From Mycobacterium sp. ITM-2016-00318 (GTDB taxonomy: Bacteria; Actinomycetota; Actinomycetes; Mycobacteriales; Mycobacteriaceae), in NCBI RefSeq assembly GCF_002968285.2, contig NZ_CP134400.1, positions 3,286,001-3,350,000 on the forward strand: a stretch of 64,000 bases of DNA. The letters run 5' to 3'. Shown here piece by piece: positions 56,018 through 64,000 of this stretch. Both the position numbers and the translations under genes were made by a program. Within the stretch, counting starts at the first letter, position 1. Each line of letters opens with the position of its first letter. Under the pieces are notes generated by a model that did not search any database, had not been told where the DNA came from, and saw only the letters and a list, made by a program, of their open reading frames with translations.

Positions 56018-57103
56018 CTACAGGTACGACGTGTCGTTCACCAGCCGAACGGAAGACGCACCGTCGGGATAGAATTCGGCGATCGACAGCGACGCAAGGT
56101 CGAGGTGCAGCCGGTAGAGGATCCCCGGTCCCGCGTCCAGCGCGAGCCGCAGCAGCGTCTTGATCGGTGTCACGTGCGACACCACCAGCACCGTCTCACC
56201 CGCATGCTCCGAGATGATCCTGCCGCGCACGCGCTGCACCCGCTCGGCCACACTGTCGAAGCTCTCCCCGCCCGGCGGGGTGATGCTGGTGTCGCGCAAC
56301 CACTTCCGGTGCAACTCGGCATCCTGTTCGGCGGCTTCGGAGAAGGTCAAGCCCTCCCATGTCCCGAAATCAGTTTCAATCAGGTCGGCGTCGACGGTGA
56401 CGTCGAGGCCCAATGCCTTGGCCGCCTTCGCCGCCGTATCGTAGGCGCGCTGCAGCGGCGACGTGATGACCGCGTCGACCCCGCCTCGCTTGCCGAGGTA
56501 CTCCGCGGCAGCCTCGGCCTGCGCCTCACCGACCTCGGTCAGCGCAGGATTGCCCCGGCCGGAATACTTTCGCTGCGCCGACAATTGGGTCTGGCCGTGC
56601 CGCAACAGCAGGAATCGGGTTGGTTCTCCGCGGGCGCCGGTCCAACCCGGCGATGAGACCGCGGGCTTCTCGGACTCACCTGAATCGGGCTTCTCCAGTT
56701 CGGCCGCCGCATCCATCGCCTCGTTGGCCAGTCGGTCGGCATGGGAGTTCTCGGCTCGCGGAATCCACGCGTATTCGATACGGCCGAATTTCGCCGCCAC
56801 CGACTTCGCCTGCGCCATCAACACCCTCAGGTCCGGATGCTTGACCTGCCAGCGGCCGGACATTTGCTCCACCACCAGCTTCGAGTCCATCCGAACGTCC
56901 ACCTCGGTGGCACCCACCTTGACGGCTTCCTCCAGGCCCGCGATCAACCCGCGGTATTCGGCGACGTTGTTGGTTGCGAACCCGATCGCCTGCTTGCTCT
57001 CCGCCAGCACCGTCTCGTGATCGGCGGTCCACACCACCGAGCCGTACCCGGCAGGCCCCGGATTGCCACGGGAACCACCGTCGGCCTCGACGATGACCTT
57101 CAC
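56018..57103 (-). CDS. Bifunctional RNase H / histidine-acid-phosphatase-like protein (Rv2228c-like)
   Basis: 361 residues. The N-terminal RNase HI domain (1-130) carries the D-E-D-D residues in EADGGSRGNPGPAGYG, NNVAEYRGL, VRMDSKLVVEQM and NSHADRLAN. The C-terminal phosphoglycerate-mutase-like phosphatase (about 160-361) has the RHG motif in FLLLRHGQTQLS and VVSHVTPIK. Rv2228c has the same fusion and combines RNase HI with CobC-type phosphatase activity. The GTG start 57103 overlaps the zinc-ribbon gene stop by 4 bp. Confidence 0.93.
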   Translation of the reverse strand: MKVIVEADGGSRGNPGPAGYGSVVWTADHETVLAESKQAIGFATNNVAEYRGLIAGLEEAVKVGATEVDVRMDSKLVVEQMSGRWQVKHPDLRVLMAQAKSVAAKFGRIEYAWIPRAENSHADRLANEAMDAAAELEKPDSGESEKPAVSSPGWTGARGEPTRFLLLRHGQTQLSAQRKYSGRGNPALTEVGEAQAEAAAEYLGKRGGVDAVITSPLQRAYDTAAKAAKALGLDVTVDADLIETDFGTWEGLTFSEAAEQDAELHRKWLRDTSITPPGGESFDSVAERVQRVRGRIISEHAGETVLVVSHVTPIKTLLRLALDAGPGILYRLHLDLASLSIAEFYPDGASSVRLVNDTSYL

Positions 57104-57837
57104 TGGCCACCGTCTTTGACCCGCAGCAGGATCGCTCCGCACTCGGGGCAGCGCAGCACGTCGTCGTCGGCGGCCGCCGAGATGCGCGCCAGTTCTCCCT
57201 GGTCGATCTCGATCCGGCATGCTCCGCATCGCCGGCCCTGCAGCCGCCCCGCACCGGGGCCCCCCCGCGAGCGCTGACGCTCATAGAGCGACACCAACTC
57301 GGGATCCAGCCCGGCCGTCAGTTCGTCGCGGCGCGACGCGCACTGATGACGGCTTTGTTCGATCACTGACAGCGCGTCATCGCGGGCACGCTGGGCTTCA
57401 GCCAATTCGCTTTCCAGCGTGTCGATTCTGCCGAGTTCGTCGGACTGCCGACTCTGTAGTTCCTCGCGGCGCTCCATCACCTCGAGCAACGAATCCTCCA
57501 GGCTGGTCTGACGACGTTCCAGCGTCTCGAGTTCATGCTGGAGGTCACCGAGCTGCTTGGCGTTGATGGCGCCCGCCTCGAGCAACGTGCGGTCCCTGTC
57601 CTCCCGCTGCCGGACCGCATCGATCTCCGACTCGAACTTGGCGATCTGCGCGTCCAGATCGTCGAGCGCGAGGCGCAGCGACGCCAGCCGGTCGTTGGCG
57701 TCGCGGTGCTCGGCCTGGGTCTGCTCCAAGCGCTGCTGCTCTGCGAGATGGCCTGCCCGGTGTTCGACACGGCTCATCTCGGCGTCGAGGTCTGCCAGTT
57801 CGAGCAGCGAACGCTGTTGAATCACTTCGGCTTTCAT
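57100..57837 (-). CDS. Coiled-coil zinc-ribbon protein (Rv2229c-like)
   Basis: 245 residues. Residues 1-190 form a long Glu/Arg/Gln-rich coiled coil ([20 protein letters not shown] onward). The C-terminal zinc ribbon has two CxxC pairs, CGACRIEI and [10 protein letters not shown]. It is co-transcribed with the Nif3-like gene upstream and the RNase H gene downstream by 4-base overlaps. Role unknown; it may bind nucleic acid. Confidence 0.9.
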   Translation of the reverse strand: MKAEVIQQRSLLELADLDAEMSRVEHRAGHLAEQQRLEQTQAEHRDANDRLASLRLALDDLDAQIAKFESEIDAVRQREDRDRTLLEAGAINAKQLGDLQHELETLERRQTSLEDSLLEVMERREELQSRQSDELGRIDTLESELAEAQRARDDALSVIEQSRHQCASRRDELTAGLDPELVSLYERQRSRGGPGAGRLQGRRCGACRIEIDQGELARISAAADDDVLRCPECGAILLRVKDGGQ

Positions 57838-58961
57838 AGATCATTTCTCTCGATGTTCCACGGATCGGTGCGGATGCCGGACACCCGCACCGGTAGCGAG
57901 TCGCCGAAGTGGTCGCGAAGCAGCGCGGCCGCCTGATTGCACCACGGGTACTCGCTGGCCCAGTGGGCGACGTCGATGAGCGCTATGTCCGAGCGTCGCC
58001 GGTGCTCGTCGGCGGGGTGGTGTCGAAGGTCAGCCGTCACGTAGGCGTCCACGCCTGCGCGCACGACGATGTCCAGCAGCGAGTCGCCTGCGCCGCCGCA
58101 CACCGCAACTCGCGACACCTCGGCGTCGTCCTGGCCCGACGCCCGTATCCCCCAGGACGTTCCGGGCAGCGCGTCGTGCACCCGAGAGACGAATGCCGCC
58201 AACGTCTCCTGCCTCGGCAACGTCCCGATCCGGCCCAGCCCGACGTCTTCGGGGACAGAGGCCAACGCGAGGATGTCGAAAGCCGGTTCCTCGTACGGAT
58301 GCGCGTTGCGCAGTGCCGCGAGGACATGGCCGCGCAGCCGCGCGGGAGCGATCATCTCGACCCGGTTCTCGGCAACCCGTTCGACTGACCCGACACTGCC
58401 GATCGTCGGTGATGCCCCTTCATGGGGCAGGAACTGGCCCGTGCCGGTCACACTCCAACTGCAGTGCGAGTAGTCGCCGATGTGGCCTGCACCCGCGACG
58501 AACATCGCGTCGCGGACGGCGTCGGCGTTCTCGACGGGCACGTAGACGACCCACTTGTCGTTGTCGGGGCCGCCTGCGGGGGGAGCCAGCACCTCCTCCA
58601 CCGTCAACCCCAGAACCTCGGCGAGGGCGTCCGACACGCCGGGCGAGGCCGCGTCGGCGTTGGTGTGGGCGGTGAACAACGCCCGCCCGCTGCGGATCAT
58701 CCGATGCAGCAGCGCCCCCTTGGCGGTGTCCGCGGCGACGGTGTCGACCCCGCGCAACAGCAGCGGATGGTGGGCGAGAAGCAGCCCGCGGTCGGGTACC
58801 TCGTCGACGACGGCTGCGGTGGCGTCGACTGCCACGGTGACCGAGTCGACGTGGTCAGCCGGATCGCCGCAGACCAGGCCGACCGAATCCCAGCTCTGTG
58901 CGAGCGCCGGAGGATAAGCCGCTTCCAGGACGTCGATGACGACGGCCAATCTGGCACTCAC
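57834..58961 (-). CDS. Nif3/DUF34-family metal-binding protein (Rv2230c-like)
   Basis: 375 residues from GTG 58961 ([18 protein letters not shown]). The Nif3 metal-site motifs are [37 protein letters not shown] and [17 protein letters not shown]-like insert (CutA-type) lies in the middle ([20 protein letters not shown]). DUF34 proteins have been linked to GTP-cyclohydrolase-like or metal chaperone roles, but this is not settled. The open frame continues upstream only as an antisense shadow of the kinase gene. Confidence 0.9.
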   Translation of the reverse strand: MSARLAVVIDVLEAAYPPALAQSWDSVGLVCGDPADHVDSVTVAVDATAAVVDEVPDRGLLLAHHPLLLRGVDTVAADTAKGALLHRMIRSGRALFTAHTNADAASPGVSDALAEVLGLTVEEVLAPPAGGPDNDKWVVYVPVENADAVRDAMFVAGAGHIGDYSHCSWSVTGTGQFLPHEGASPTIGSVGSVERVAENRVEMIAPARLRGHVLAALRNAHPYEEPAFDILALASVPEDVGLGRIGTLPRQETLAAFVSRVHDALPGTSWGIRASGQDDAEVSRVAVCGGAGDSLLDIVVRAGVDAYVTADLRHHPADEHRRRSDIALIDVAHWASEYPWCNQAAALLRDHFGDSLPVRVSGIRTDPWNIERNDL

Positions 58962-59030
58962 GGGAGCGTCCCCGCCCGGGTTGGACTTGCCACAGCACGA
59001 CACTAATGCGCCGTCGGAGACAATGGATGC

Positions 59031-59729
59031 GTGACGACCCTCGATGACGCCGCCGCGGCGACCCGCGCACGTGAGGAGCTGGAGCGCCGACCCCAATTGG
59101 TGATCTTCGACCTCGACGGCACCCTGACCGACTCGGCGCAGGGCATCGTGTCCAGTTTCCGTCACGCGCTGAGCGAAATCGGCGCGGAGATCCCCGACGG
59201 CGACCTGGCAGGCCGCATCGTCGGGCCGCCGATGCACCACACGCTGCACGAAATGGGTCTCGACGACCCCGACATTGCCATCGCGGTCTATCGCGCCGAC
59301 TACTCGACCCGCGGGTGGGCGATCAACAGCCTGTTCGACGGCATCCCTGAGCTGCTGGCCGACCTGCGCGCGGCCGGTGTACGGCTGGCGGTGGCCACCT
59401 CGAAGGCCGAGCCGACGGCGCGCCGGATCCTCGAGCACTTCGGGCTCGACGGGCATTTCGACGTCATCGCGGGTGCCAGCCTCGACGGTGTGCGCGCGAC
59501 CAAGGCCGAGGTGATGGGACATGCGCTGGCCCAGCTCGCGCCGCTGCCCGAACGCGTGGTGATGGTCGGCGACCGCGCCCATGACGTGGAGGGCGCCGCC
59601 GCGCACGGCATCGGCACGGTCGTCGTCGATTGGGGTTACGGAGGCGCCGACTTCGCGGGGCCCGTGCCGGTCGCCCCTGCGGCGCAGGTGGCGACGGTGG
59701 CTGACCTGCGCGAGGTGCTCGGTGTCTGA
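59031..59729 (+). CDS. ptkA: HAD-family protein, PtkA-like tyrosine kinase
   Basis: 232 residues. HAD motifs are [15 protein letters not shown] (catalytic Asp pair), [11 protein letters not shown] and [17 protein letters not shown]. In M. tuberculosis PtkA (Rv2232) autophosphorylates and phosphorylates PtpA. The long disordered N-terminus of the M. tuberculosis protein (291 residues in total) is reduced here to about 20 residues. The start is GTG. It overlaps the region just before ptpA. Confidence 0.85.
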   Translation: MTTLDDAAAATRAREELERRPQLVIFDLDGTLTDSAQGIVSSFRHALSEIGAEIPDGDLAGRIVGPPMHHTLHEMGLDDPDIAIAVYRADYSTRGWAINSLFDGIPELLADLRAAGVRLAVATSKAEPTARRILEHFGLDGHFDVIAGASLDGVRATKAEVMGHALAQLAPLPERVVMVGDRAHDVEGAAAHGIGTVVVDWGYGGADFAGPVPVAPAAQVATVADLREVLGV

Positions 59730-59730
59730 A

Positions 59731-60225
59731 GTGTCCGAACCGTTGCACGTCGCCTTCATCTGCTCAGGCAACATCTGCCGCTCCCCGATGGCGGAGAAGA
59801 TGTTCGCCCATCAGATCAGCGAACGCGGCCTTGCCGGGATCGTCCGGGTCACCAGCGCGGGTACCGGCGATTGGCATGCCGGCGAGGGCGCCGACAATCG
59901 CGCGAACCGCGTACTGCGTGACCACGGCTACCCGACCAAGCATCGGGCGCGGCGAATCGACGAAGACCATCTGTCGGCAGACCTCGTCGTGGCGCTGGGC
60001 CGAAACCACGAACGCATCCTGCGTGACATGGGCGTCCCGCCCACCCGGCTGCGGATGCTGCGGTCTTTCGATCCGAGATCGGGTGCACATGCGCTCGACG
60101 TCGAAGACCCCTACTACGGCACCCACGACGATTTCGAGGACACCTTCGCCGTCATCGAGGTATGCCTGCGCGGGCTGCACGAGTGGGTCGACGCGCAATT
60201 GGCCGGTCGCGGGGTCGCCAGCTGA
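59731..60225 (+). CDS. ptpA: Low-molecular-weight protein tyrosine phosphatase
   Basis: 164 residues from GTG 59731 ([20 protein letters not shown]); an in-frame GTG at 59722 is possible and would overlap the ptkA stop. The P-loop C11-S-G-N-I-C-R17-S and general-acid Asp in DVEDPYYG are intact. In M. tuberculosis PtpA is secreted and acts on host proteins; in an environmental species the target is unknown. The stop shares one base with the SURF1 start. Confidence 0.93.
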   Translation: MSEPLHVAFICSGNICRSPMAEKMFAHQISERGLAGIVRVTSAGTGDWHAGEGADNRANRVLRDHGYPTKHRARRIDEDHLSADLVVALGRNHERILRDMGVPPTRLRMLRSFDPRSGAHALDVEDPYYGTHDDFEDTFAVIEVCLRGLHEWVDAQLAGRGVAS

Positions 60226-61046
60226 TGAAACGGTGGTCCTTTCTCCTGCGGCCCGGCTGGCTCGCGCTGTTCGTCGTGGTGATCGCCTTCGCGTACCTGT
60301 GTTTCACCGTGCTTGCCCCGTGGCAGCTGGGAAAGAACACCAAGACGACGCGGGAGAACTCACAGATCTCCCGGTCGTTGACAGCAGAGCCTGTTGCACT
60401 GACGAGCGTTTTGCCGCAGCAGGATTCGTCGGCACCCGACGAGCAGTGGCGACGGGTGACGGCGACCGGACATTACCTGCCCGACCGCCAGGTGCTGGCG
60501 CGGCTTCGGGTGATCGAGGGCGATCCCGCCTTCGAGGTGCTGGTGCCGTTCGTCGTCGACGGCGGCCCGACGGTTCTCGTCGACCGCGGATACGTCAAAC
60601 CCGAGCAGGGTTCGCGTGCGCCTGCCTTCGCGCCCGCGCCGAGCGGCACGGTGACGATCACGGCGCGGCTGCGCGATTCGGAGGTGGCGCCGCAGGGCAA
60701 GGCGCCGTTCCGGGCCGACGGTGCCCAGCAGGTGTACGCGATCGACACCGCACAGATCTCCACGCTTCTGGACGTTCCGCTGGCCGGGTCCTACCTGCAG
60801 CTGGTCGACGGTCAGCCGGGCGGTCTCGGAGTGATCGGCCTGCCGCACCTGGATGCCGGGCCGTTCCTGTCCTACGGCATCCAGTGGATCGCCTTCGGCA
60901 TCCTGGCGCCGATCGGGTTGGGCTACTTCATCGTTTCGGAGATCAAGGCGCGCCGACGAGAGAAGGCTGCCGCCCAGAGTCGAACCGCCGCAGCGCCGCT
61001 CACCACCGAGGAGAAGCTCGCCGACCGCTACGGCAAGCGGCGCTGA
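60225..61046 (+). CDS. SURF1 family cytochrome oxidase assembly protein
   Basis: 273 residues, near Rv2235 (271). SURF1 topology: helix 1 (LALFVVVIAFAYLCFTVLAPWQLG), a periplasmic domain (RRVTATGHYLPDRQVLARLR) and helix 2 (GIQWIAFGILAPIGLGYFIV). The start ATG overlaps the ptpA stop (TGATG). The family assists haem a insertion or aa3-oxidase assembly. The 3' end overlaps cobD on the other strand by 47 bp. Confidence 0.9.
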   Translation: MKRWSFLLRPGWLALFVVVIAFAYLCFTVLAPWQLGKNTKTTRENSQISRSLTAEPVALTSVLPQQDSSAPDEQWRRVTATGHYLPDRQVLARLRVIEGDPAFEVLVPFVVDGGPTVLVDRGYVKPEQGSRAPAFAPAPSGTVTITARLRDSEVAPQGKAPFRADGAQQVYAIDTAQISTLLDVPLAGSYLQLVDGQPGGLGVIGLPHLDAGPFLSYGIQWIAFGILAPIGLGYFIVSEIKARRREKAAAQSRTAAAPLTTEEKLADRYGKRR

Positions 61047-61977
61047 CGGTCGCTGTCGTCAACACCGCGGCCGCGAACTGCACCGCCCGCGACAGCCGCA
61101 CCGCGCGGCGTAGATCGTCGACCCCAGGAGCAGGTCCATCGCCGAGCGTCGGCCTGATCTCCAGCTGATGCGCGTATTGCGTTGGGCCGCCGAGCCCTAC
61201 GCCCAGCGCGCCGGCGAACGACGCCTCGACGACACCCGCGTTCGGACTCGGATGGCGGGCGGCATCGCGATGCCACGCGCGCAGCGCGGCTGCGGGCGAA
61301 CCGCCGACCACGGGCGCGCAGGACGCGACAAGAACACCTGCCAGGCGCGCGGCGACCACGTTCAGCGCGTCATCGAGTTTGGCTGCGGCCCAACCGAATC
61401 GCTCGTATCGGGGTGAGTGATGGCCGATCATCGCGTCGAGCGTGTTGGCGCCGCGATAGACCAGCAGCGCGGGGACGCCGCCCACCGCGGCCCACAGCAG
61501 CGGGGCCACTTGCGCGTCGGAGGTGTTCTCGGCCACCGACTCGACCGAGGCGCGGACCAGTCCGTCGACGTTGAGGGCGGCTGGATCACGTCCGCACAAC
61601 GAAGGCAGGAGGCGCCGAGCGGCGTCGACGTCGTCACCCGCCAACAGGTCAGCCATTCGGGCACCGGTCCGGGTCAGGGACGTGCCACCGAGCCCGACGA
61701 AGGTTGCCACGGCCGTGCTCGTGGCCACCCATGCCCCCCCGCGCCGTCTGGCCGCCTTCTCGCCCGCCATCGCCGCGGCCGCCAGCGCGCCCAACAGCAC
61801 ACCGGTGTGGAAGGCGCCCGTCCGGCGGTCGTCGGAGTAGGTGACCCGCTCTAGGCGGGCGGCGCAGGCACCGAACAGCGCGACGGGATGTCCGTGCCGC
61901 GGGTCCCCGAGCGCGACGTCGGCAAGGTAGCCGGCCGCGATGCCAGCCGCCGTGCACAGACACATCGGTGCAAACAC
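61000..61977 (-). CDS. cobD: Adenosylcobinamide-phosphate synthase
   Basis: 325 residues. CobD/CbiB attaches aminopropanol (phosphate) to cobyric acid. Family segments are LADVALGDPRHGHPVALFG, VESVAENTSDAQVAPLLWAA, YRGANTLDAMIGHHSPRYERFG (in part) and HPSPNAGVVEASFAGALGVG. Several membrane helices are present. The start is GTG 61977; ATG 61965 is also possible. Together with cobUTS at the other end of the window it completes the nucleotide-loop branch. Confidence 0.92.
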   Translation of the reverse strand: MFAPMCLCTAAGIAAGYLADVALGDPRHGHPVALFGACAARLERVTYSDDRRTGAFHTGVLLGALAAAAMAGEKAARRRGGAWVATSTAVATFVGLGGTSLTRTGARMADLLAGDDVDAARRLLPSLCGRDPAALNVDGLVRASVESVAENTSDAQVAPLLWAAVGGVPALLVYRGANTLDAMIGHHSPRYERFGWAAAKLDDALNVVAARLAGVLVASCAPVVGGSPAAALRAWHRDAARHPSPNAGVVEASFAGALGVGLGGPTQYAHQLEIRPTLGDGPAPGVDDLRRAVRLSRAVQFAAAVLTTATVSAACRSGRRASPRW

Positions 61978-62009
61978 GCTGCGAGCGTCTCACAAAGTGA
62001 TGTACTCCA

Positions 62010-62840
62010 ATGATGAGGCTGGGCCCACCGCGGCGGCCGACCCGCGTGGTCGATCTGATCAACCCTGCGGCGGTGCTCGCTCCCGCGGCGAACGTCATCA
62101 TGCAGTTGTCGTTGCCCGGCGTCGGCTATGGCGTGCTGGAAAGCCCGGTGGACAGCGGCAACGTCTACAAGCGTCCGTTCAAGCGGGCGCGCACCACGGG
62201 CACCTATCTGGCCGCAGCCACACTGGGCACGGATGCCGACCGAGCGCTCATCCGCAAGGAAGTCGACAGGGTCCACGCACTGGTGCGCTCCACGGAGTCA
62301 AGTCCCTTGTCCTACAACGCGTTCGATCCACGGCTTCAGCTGTGGGTGGCCGCCTGCCTGTATCGCTACTTCATCGATCAGCACGAGTTCCTGTACGGGC
62401 CGCTGGACGACGAAGCAGCCGACGCGGTCTATCGAGATGCACGAAAGCTCGGCACCACATTGCAAGTCCGCGAAGACATGTGGCCCGCCGACCGCATCGC
62501 GTTCGACGAGTTCTGGAAGCGAACGCTCGACGAACTGAGGATCGACGCGCCCGTGCGCGACCACCTGCACGGCGTGGCCGCGATGGCATTTCTGCCCGCA
62601 CCTCTGCGGATGCTGGCCGGCCGCTTCAACCTCTTCGCCACCAAGGGCTTCCTGCCCGCGGAGTTCCGGGCGCACATGAACATGTCGTGGTCCACGGCGC
62701 AACAGCGCCGTTTCGAACGGCTGCTGACGGCGCTGCGAGTCGCCGACCGAGTCATCCCGCGCGACATCTGGATTCTGGGCTATCGAACGTATCTGTGGGA
62801 TATGCGTGCGCGCGCCCGCCGGGGAAAGCGCGTGGTGTGA
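62010..62840 (+). CDS. Oxygenase MpaB family protein (DUF2236; Rv2237-like)
   Basis: 276 residues. The family features are [20 protein letters not shown] (in part), [20 protein letters not shown] and [19 protein letters not shown]. These resemble the latex-clearing/MpaB fold with a haem- or metal-binding histidine pair. Function is unknown. It is divergent from cobD across 32 bp. Confidence 0.85.
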   Translation: MMRLGPPRRPTRVVDLINPAAVLAPAANVIMQLSLPGVGYGVLESPVDSGNVYKRPFKRARTTGTYLAAATLGTDADRALIRKEVDRVHALVRSTESSPLSYNAFDPRLQLWVAACLYRYFIDQHEFLYGPLDDEAADAVYRDARKLGTTLQVREDMWPADRIAFDEFWKRTLDELRIDAPVRDHLHGVAAMAFLPAPLRMLAGRFNLFATKGFLPAEFRAHMNMSWSTAQQRRFERLLTALRVADRVIPRDIWILGYRTYLWDMRARARRGKRVV

Positions 62841-62910
62841 GGCAGAAGTGAACCCGCAGTGTCTCGAGATCGTGCATTGAAGTATTCGGGACAACAGAAG
62901 TGAGGAACCA

Positions 62911-63303
62911 ATGGCGGCACTCAATCACGTCGCGGTGACCGTTCGTGACGTCGACGCAAGCGGACCCTGGTACGAGGCGCTGCTCGGCGCTGCCCCGGTG
63001 CTCGACGAGCACACCGACAACGGCTACCACCACAAAGTATGGGCGCTCGACAACGGCACGCTGTTCGGTATCCACCAGCACGACCGGTCGCTGGAAGGTG
63101 GACGATTCAGCGAGTTCCAGGCCGGCCTCGACCATGTCGGCTTCGGCTGCGCGGACCGTGCGGAGCTCGAGACGTGGCAGGCCAAGCTGAATGAACTCGG
63201 CGTCGAACACGGCGGCATCGTCGACGCCCACTACGGCTCCGGGCTGAGCTTCCGCGACCCCGACGGCATCGCGCTCGAGTTCTTCGCACCGCCTGCGGGT
63301 TAG
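62911..63303 (+). CDS. VOC-family glyoxalase-like protein
   Basis: 130 residues. Beta-alpha-beta-beta-beta repeats with likely metal ligands: His in LNHVAVTVRDVDAS, His in AGLDHVGFGCAD, and Glu in GIALEFFAPP. GSGLSFRDPDGIALEF is typical. Substrate unknown. A GAGGAACC ribosome-binding site precedes the ATG. It is convergent with the next gene, overlapping by 4 bp. Confidence 0.87.
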   Translation: MAALNHVAVTVRDVDASGPWYEALLGAAPVLDEHTDNGYHHKVWALDNGTLFGIHQHDRSLEGGRFSEFQAGLDHVGFGCADRAELETWQAKLNELGVEHGGIVDAHYGSGLSFRDPDGIALEFFAPPAG

Positions 63304-63740
63304 GTGGTGGCTGTCCCTTGGATGGACTCGAGCAGATTGTTGATGAACCTGTCGGGATCCGCACCGCCTCCTGGGTGATCCGCTGATGTGTCGACGAAAA
63401 GGGGTTCACCGGCTCCTAAGTCCGCGGTGAGAATCCGATACCCCACAGCGGAGTCAGCAGGCTTGGCGAACCTTGTCTCGAGTTGAACTGCGCCGATGTT
63501 CGAGATTGAAGCGACGACACCCGTGATCTTCGGGCTGGCGTCATCGCCCCTCTCGGTCAGATGCCCGACCAGGTTGCGATAGATCCAAGAGAACGAGCGG
63601 ATGCGGCCGTTCTCTGCACTCACGGTGTAAACGGTCATTTGCCAACTGCGCGTCCACGTTCGCAACGCGTAGCCGAATTCGTTACTAATGACCTTGCCGC
63701 TGCTGGTGAGGGCGTCGAGAATTTCGTCAGTATCGGACAT
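63300..63740 (-). CDS. Hypothetical protein
   Basis: 146 residues, no family recognised. It begins MSDTDEILDALTSSGKVISN, then AYALRT-like residues (FGYALRTWTRSWQMTVYTVS) and a second half with SISNIGAVQLETRFAKPADS. No membrane helix or signal is seen. It lies directly beside tRNA-Val, a common site of integrated genes, but no integrase is near. Confidence 0.6.
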   Translation of the reverse strand: MSDTDEILDALTSSGKVISNEFGYALRTWTRSWQMTVYTVSAENGRIRSFSWIYRNLVGHLTERGDDASPKITGVVASISNIGAVQLETRFAKPADSAVGYRILTADLGAGEPLFVDTSADHPGGGADPDRFINNLLESIQGTATT

Positions 63741-63765
63741 GGATGGAAACCTACCGAGAAACTAG

Positions 63766-63837
63766 TGGGCGCGGACGGTATCGAACCGCCGACCGCTGGT
63801 GTGTAAAACCAGAGCTCTACCACTGAGCTACGCGCCC
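63766..63837 (-). tRNA. tRNA-Val (UAC anticodon)
   Basis: 72 nt. The acceptor GGGCGCG pairs with CGCGCCC. The anticodon stem CTGGT/ACCAG encloses loop TTTACAC with anticodon TAC. The T-arm GGTTCGATACC is canonical. CCA is not encoded. This matches the valine tRNA between Rv2237-type genes and ahpE in M. tuberculosis. Confidence 0.97.
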
Positions 63838-63896
63838 GTCGCTGGGAGGCTACCGGGTGGATCGGCGAACCTGGAAATCTGACTGTTGGCCGCGGC

Positions 63897-64000
63897 CTAT
63901 GGGGTCAACGCCGCCAGCGCATCAGTCCAGACCGCCTGATCGCGCGCCTCCCCTGGCTGCTTCATCTCGGCGAACCGGATGATCCCGGATCGGTCGATGA
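63897..64000 (-). CDS. ahpE: 1-Cys peroxiredoxin AhpE, C-terminal fragment
   Basis: Only the last 34 codons or so are inside the window; the gene continues past the right edge. The residues IDRSGIIRFAEMKQPGEARD and QAVWTDALAALTP match the end of mycobacterial AhpE (Rv2238c), which reduces alkyl hydroperoxides and peroxynitrite. The fragment supports the synteny of the whole window. Confidence 0.85.
   Translation of the reverse strand, partial: IDRSGIIRFAEMKQPGEARDQAVWTDALAALTP

Noticed and set aside
57834..59774. Nif3-like protein as 646 residues
   Set aside because: The first 271 codons are antisense of the HAD (ptkA) gene; GTG 58961 gives the family length.
63300..63840. tRNA-Val as a prophage integration site
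   Set aside because: No integrase gene, direct repeat or foreign block adjoins it; flanks are the normal mycobacterial neighbours.

Overview
The window is a GC-rich actinobacterial chromosome segment whose gene order follows the Mycobacterium tuberculosis block Rv2201 (asnB) to Rv2238c (ahpE). The order is asnB, adoK, Rv2203, the Rv2204c-type Fe-S protein, Rv2206, cobT-cobS, ilvE, gcvT, Rv2212, pepB, ephD, dlaT, Rv2216, lipB-lipA, Rv2219, glnA1, glnE, glnA2, Rv2223c, hip1, panB, Rv2226, rnpB, Rv2228c-Rv2230c, ptkA-ptpA, SURF1, cobD, Rv2237, tRNA-Val and ahpE. Frequent GTG starts, 4-base start/stop overlaps and several mycobacterial secreted-protein signals fit a Mycolicibacterium-type (fast-growing, environmental) mycobacterium. 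The species cannot be named from the sequence alone.

Layout. 1-8,150: asparagine synthetase end, adenosine kinase, the cobU-cobT-cobS cobalamin operon, ilvE and gcvT. 8,190-10,365: two tandem class III adenylate cyclases with nearly identical 5' ends. 10,384-19,444: aminopeptidase, EphD, the two-lipoyl-domain E2 protein DlaT, and the lipoate genes lipB-lipA next to it. 20,004-37,739: nitrogen assimilation (glnA1 behind a GlnR-like box array, glnE, glnA2). This block is split by an accessory insert (21.7-33.4 kb) holding small exported proteins, DoxX, a 2585-residue surface or secreted protein of Ig-like and beta-propeller modules, a PaaI-type thioesterase and a luciferase-like oxidoreductase. 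37,906-46,195: a small secreted protein, two paralogous Hip1-type proteases, a WS/DGAT acyltransferase, panB, a crotonase and a CYTH-CHAD protein. 46,201-46,600: RNase P RNA.

46,621-56,017 is the main accessory region. It holds an AraC regulator with a VOC protein, a methyltransferase-like membrane protein and a secreted protein built of 20-residue N/G/T/V repeats (a predicted beta-solenoid). These are followed by decayed DNA: an HNH-type tail, a frameshifted HK97-type capsid remnant and a duplicated 175-bp segment. A possible 32-residue Cys-rich peptide, an orphan gvpO, a reductase, an overlapping alkylation-repair pair (ogt plus an Fe/2-oxoglutarate oxygenase) and a divergent methyltransferase / XRE-cupin pair complete the region.

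56,018-64,000 returns to the conserved core: RNase H/phosphatase, zinc-ribbon protein, Nif3-like protein, ptkA-ptpA-SURF1, cobD, an MpaB-type protein, a VOC protein, a hypothetical, tRNA-Val(UAC) and the 3' end of ahpE. No CRISPR array or intact transposon was seen. The most novel material is the solenoid protein with the prophage-scarred island beside it, the giant propeller protein, and several small regulatory or repeat signals listed as findings.
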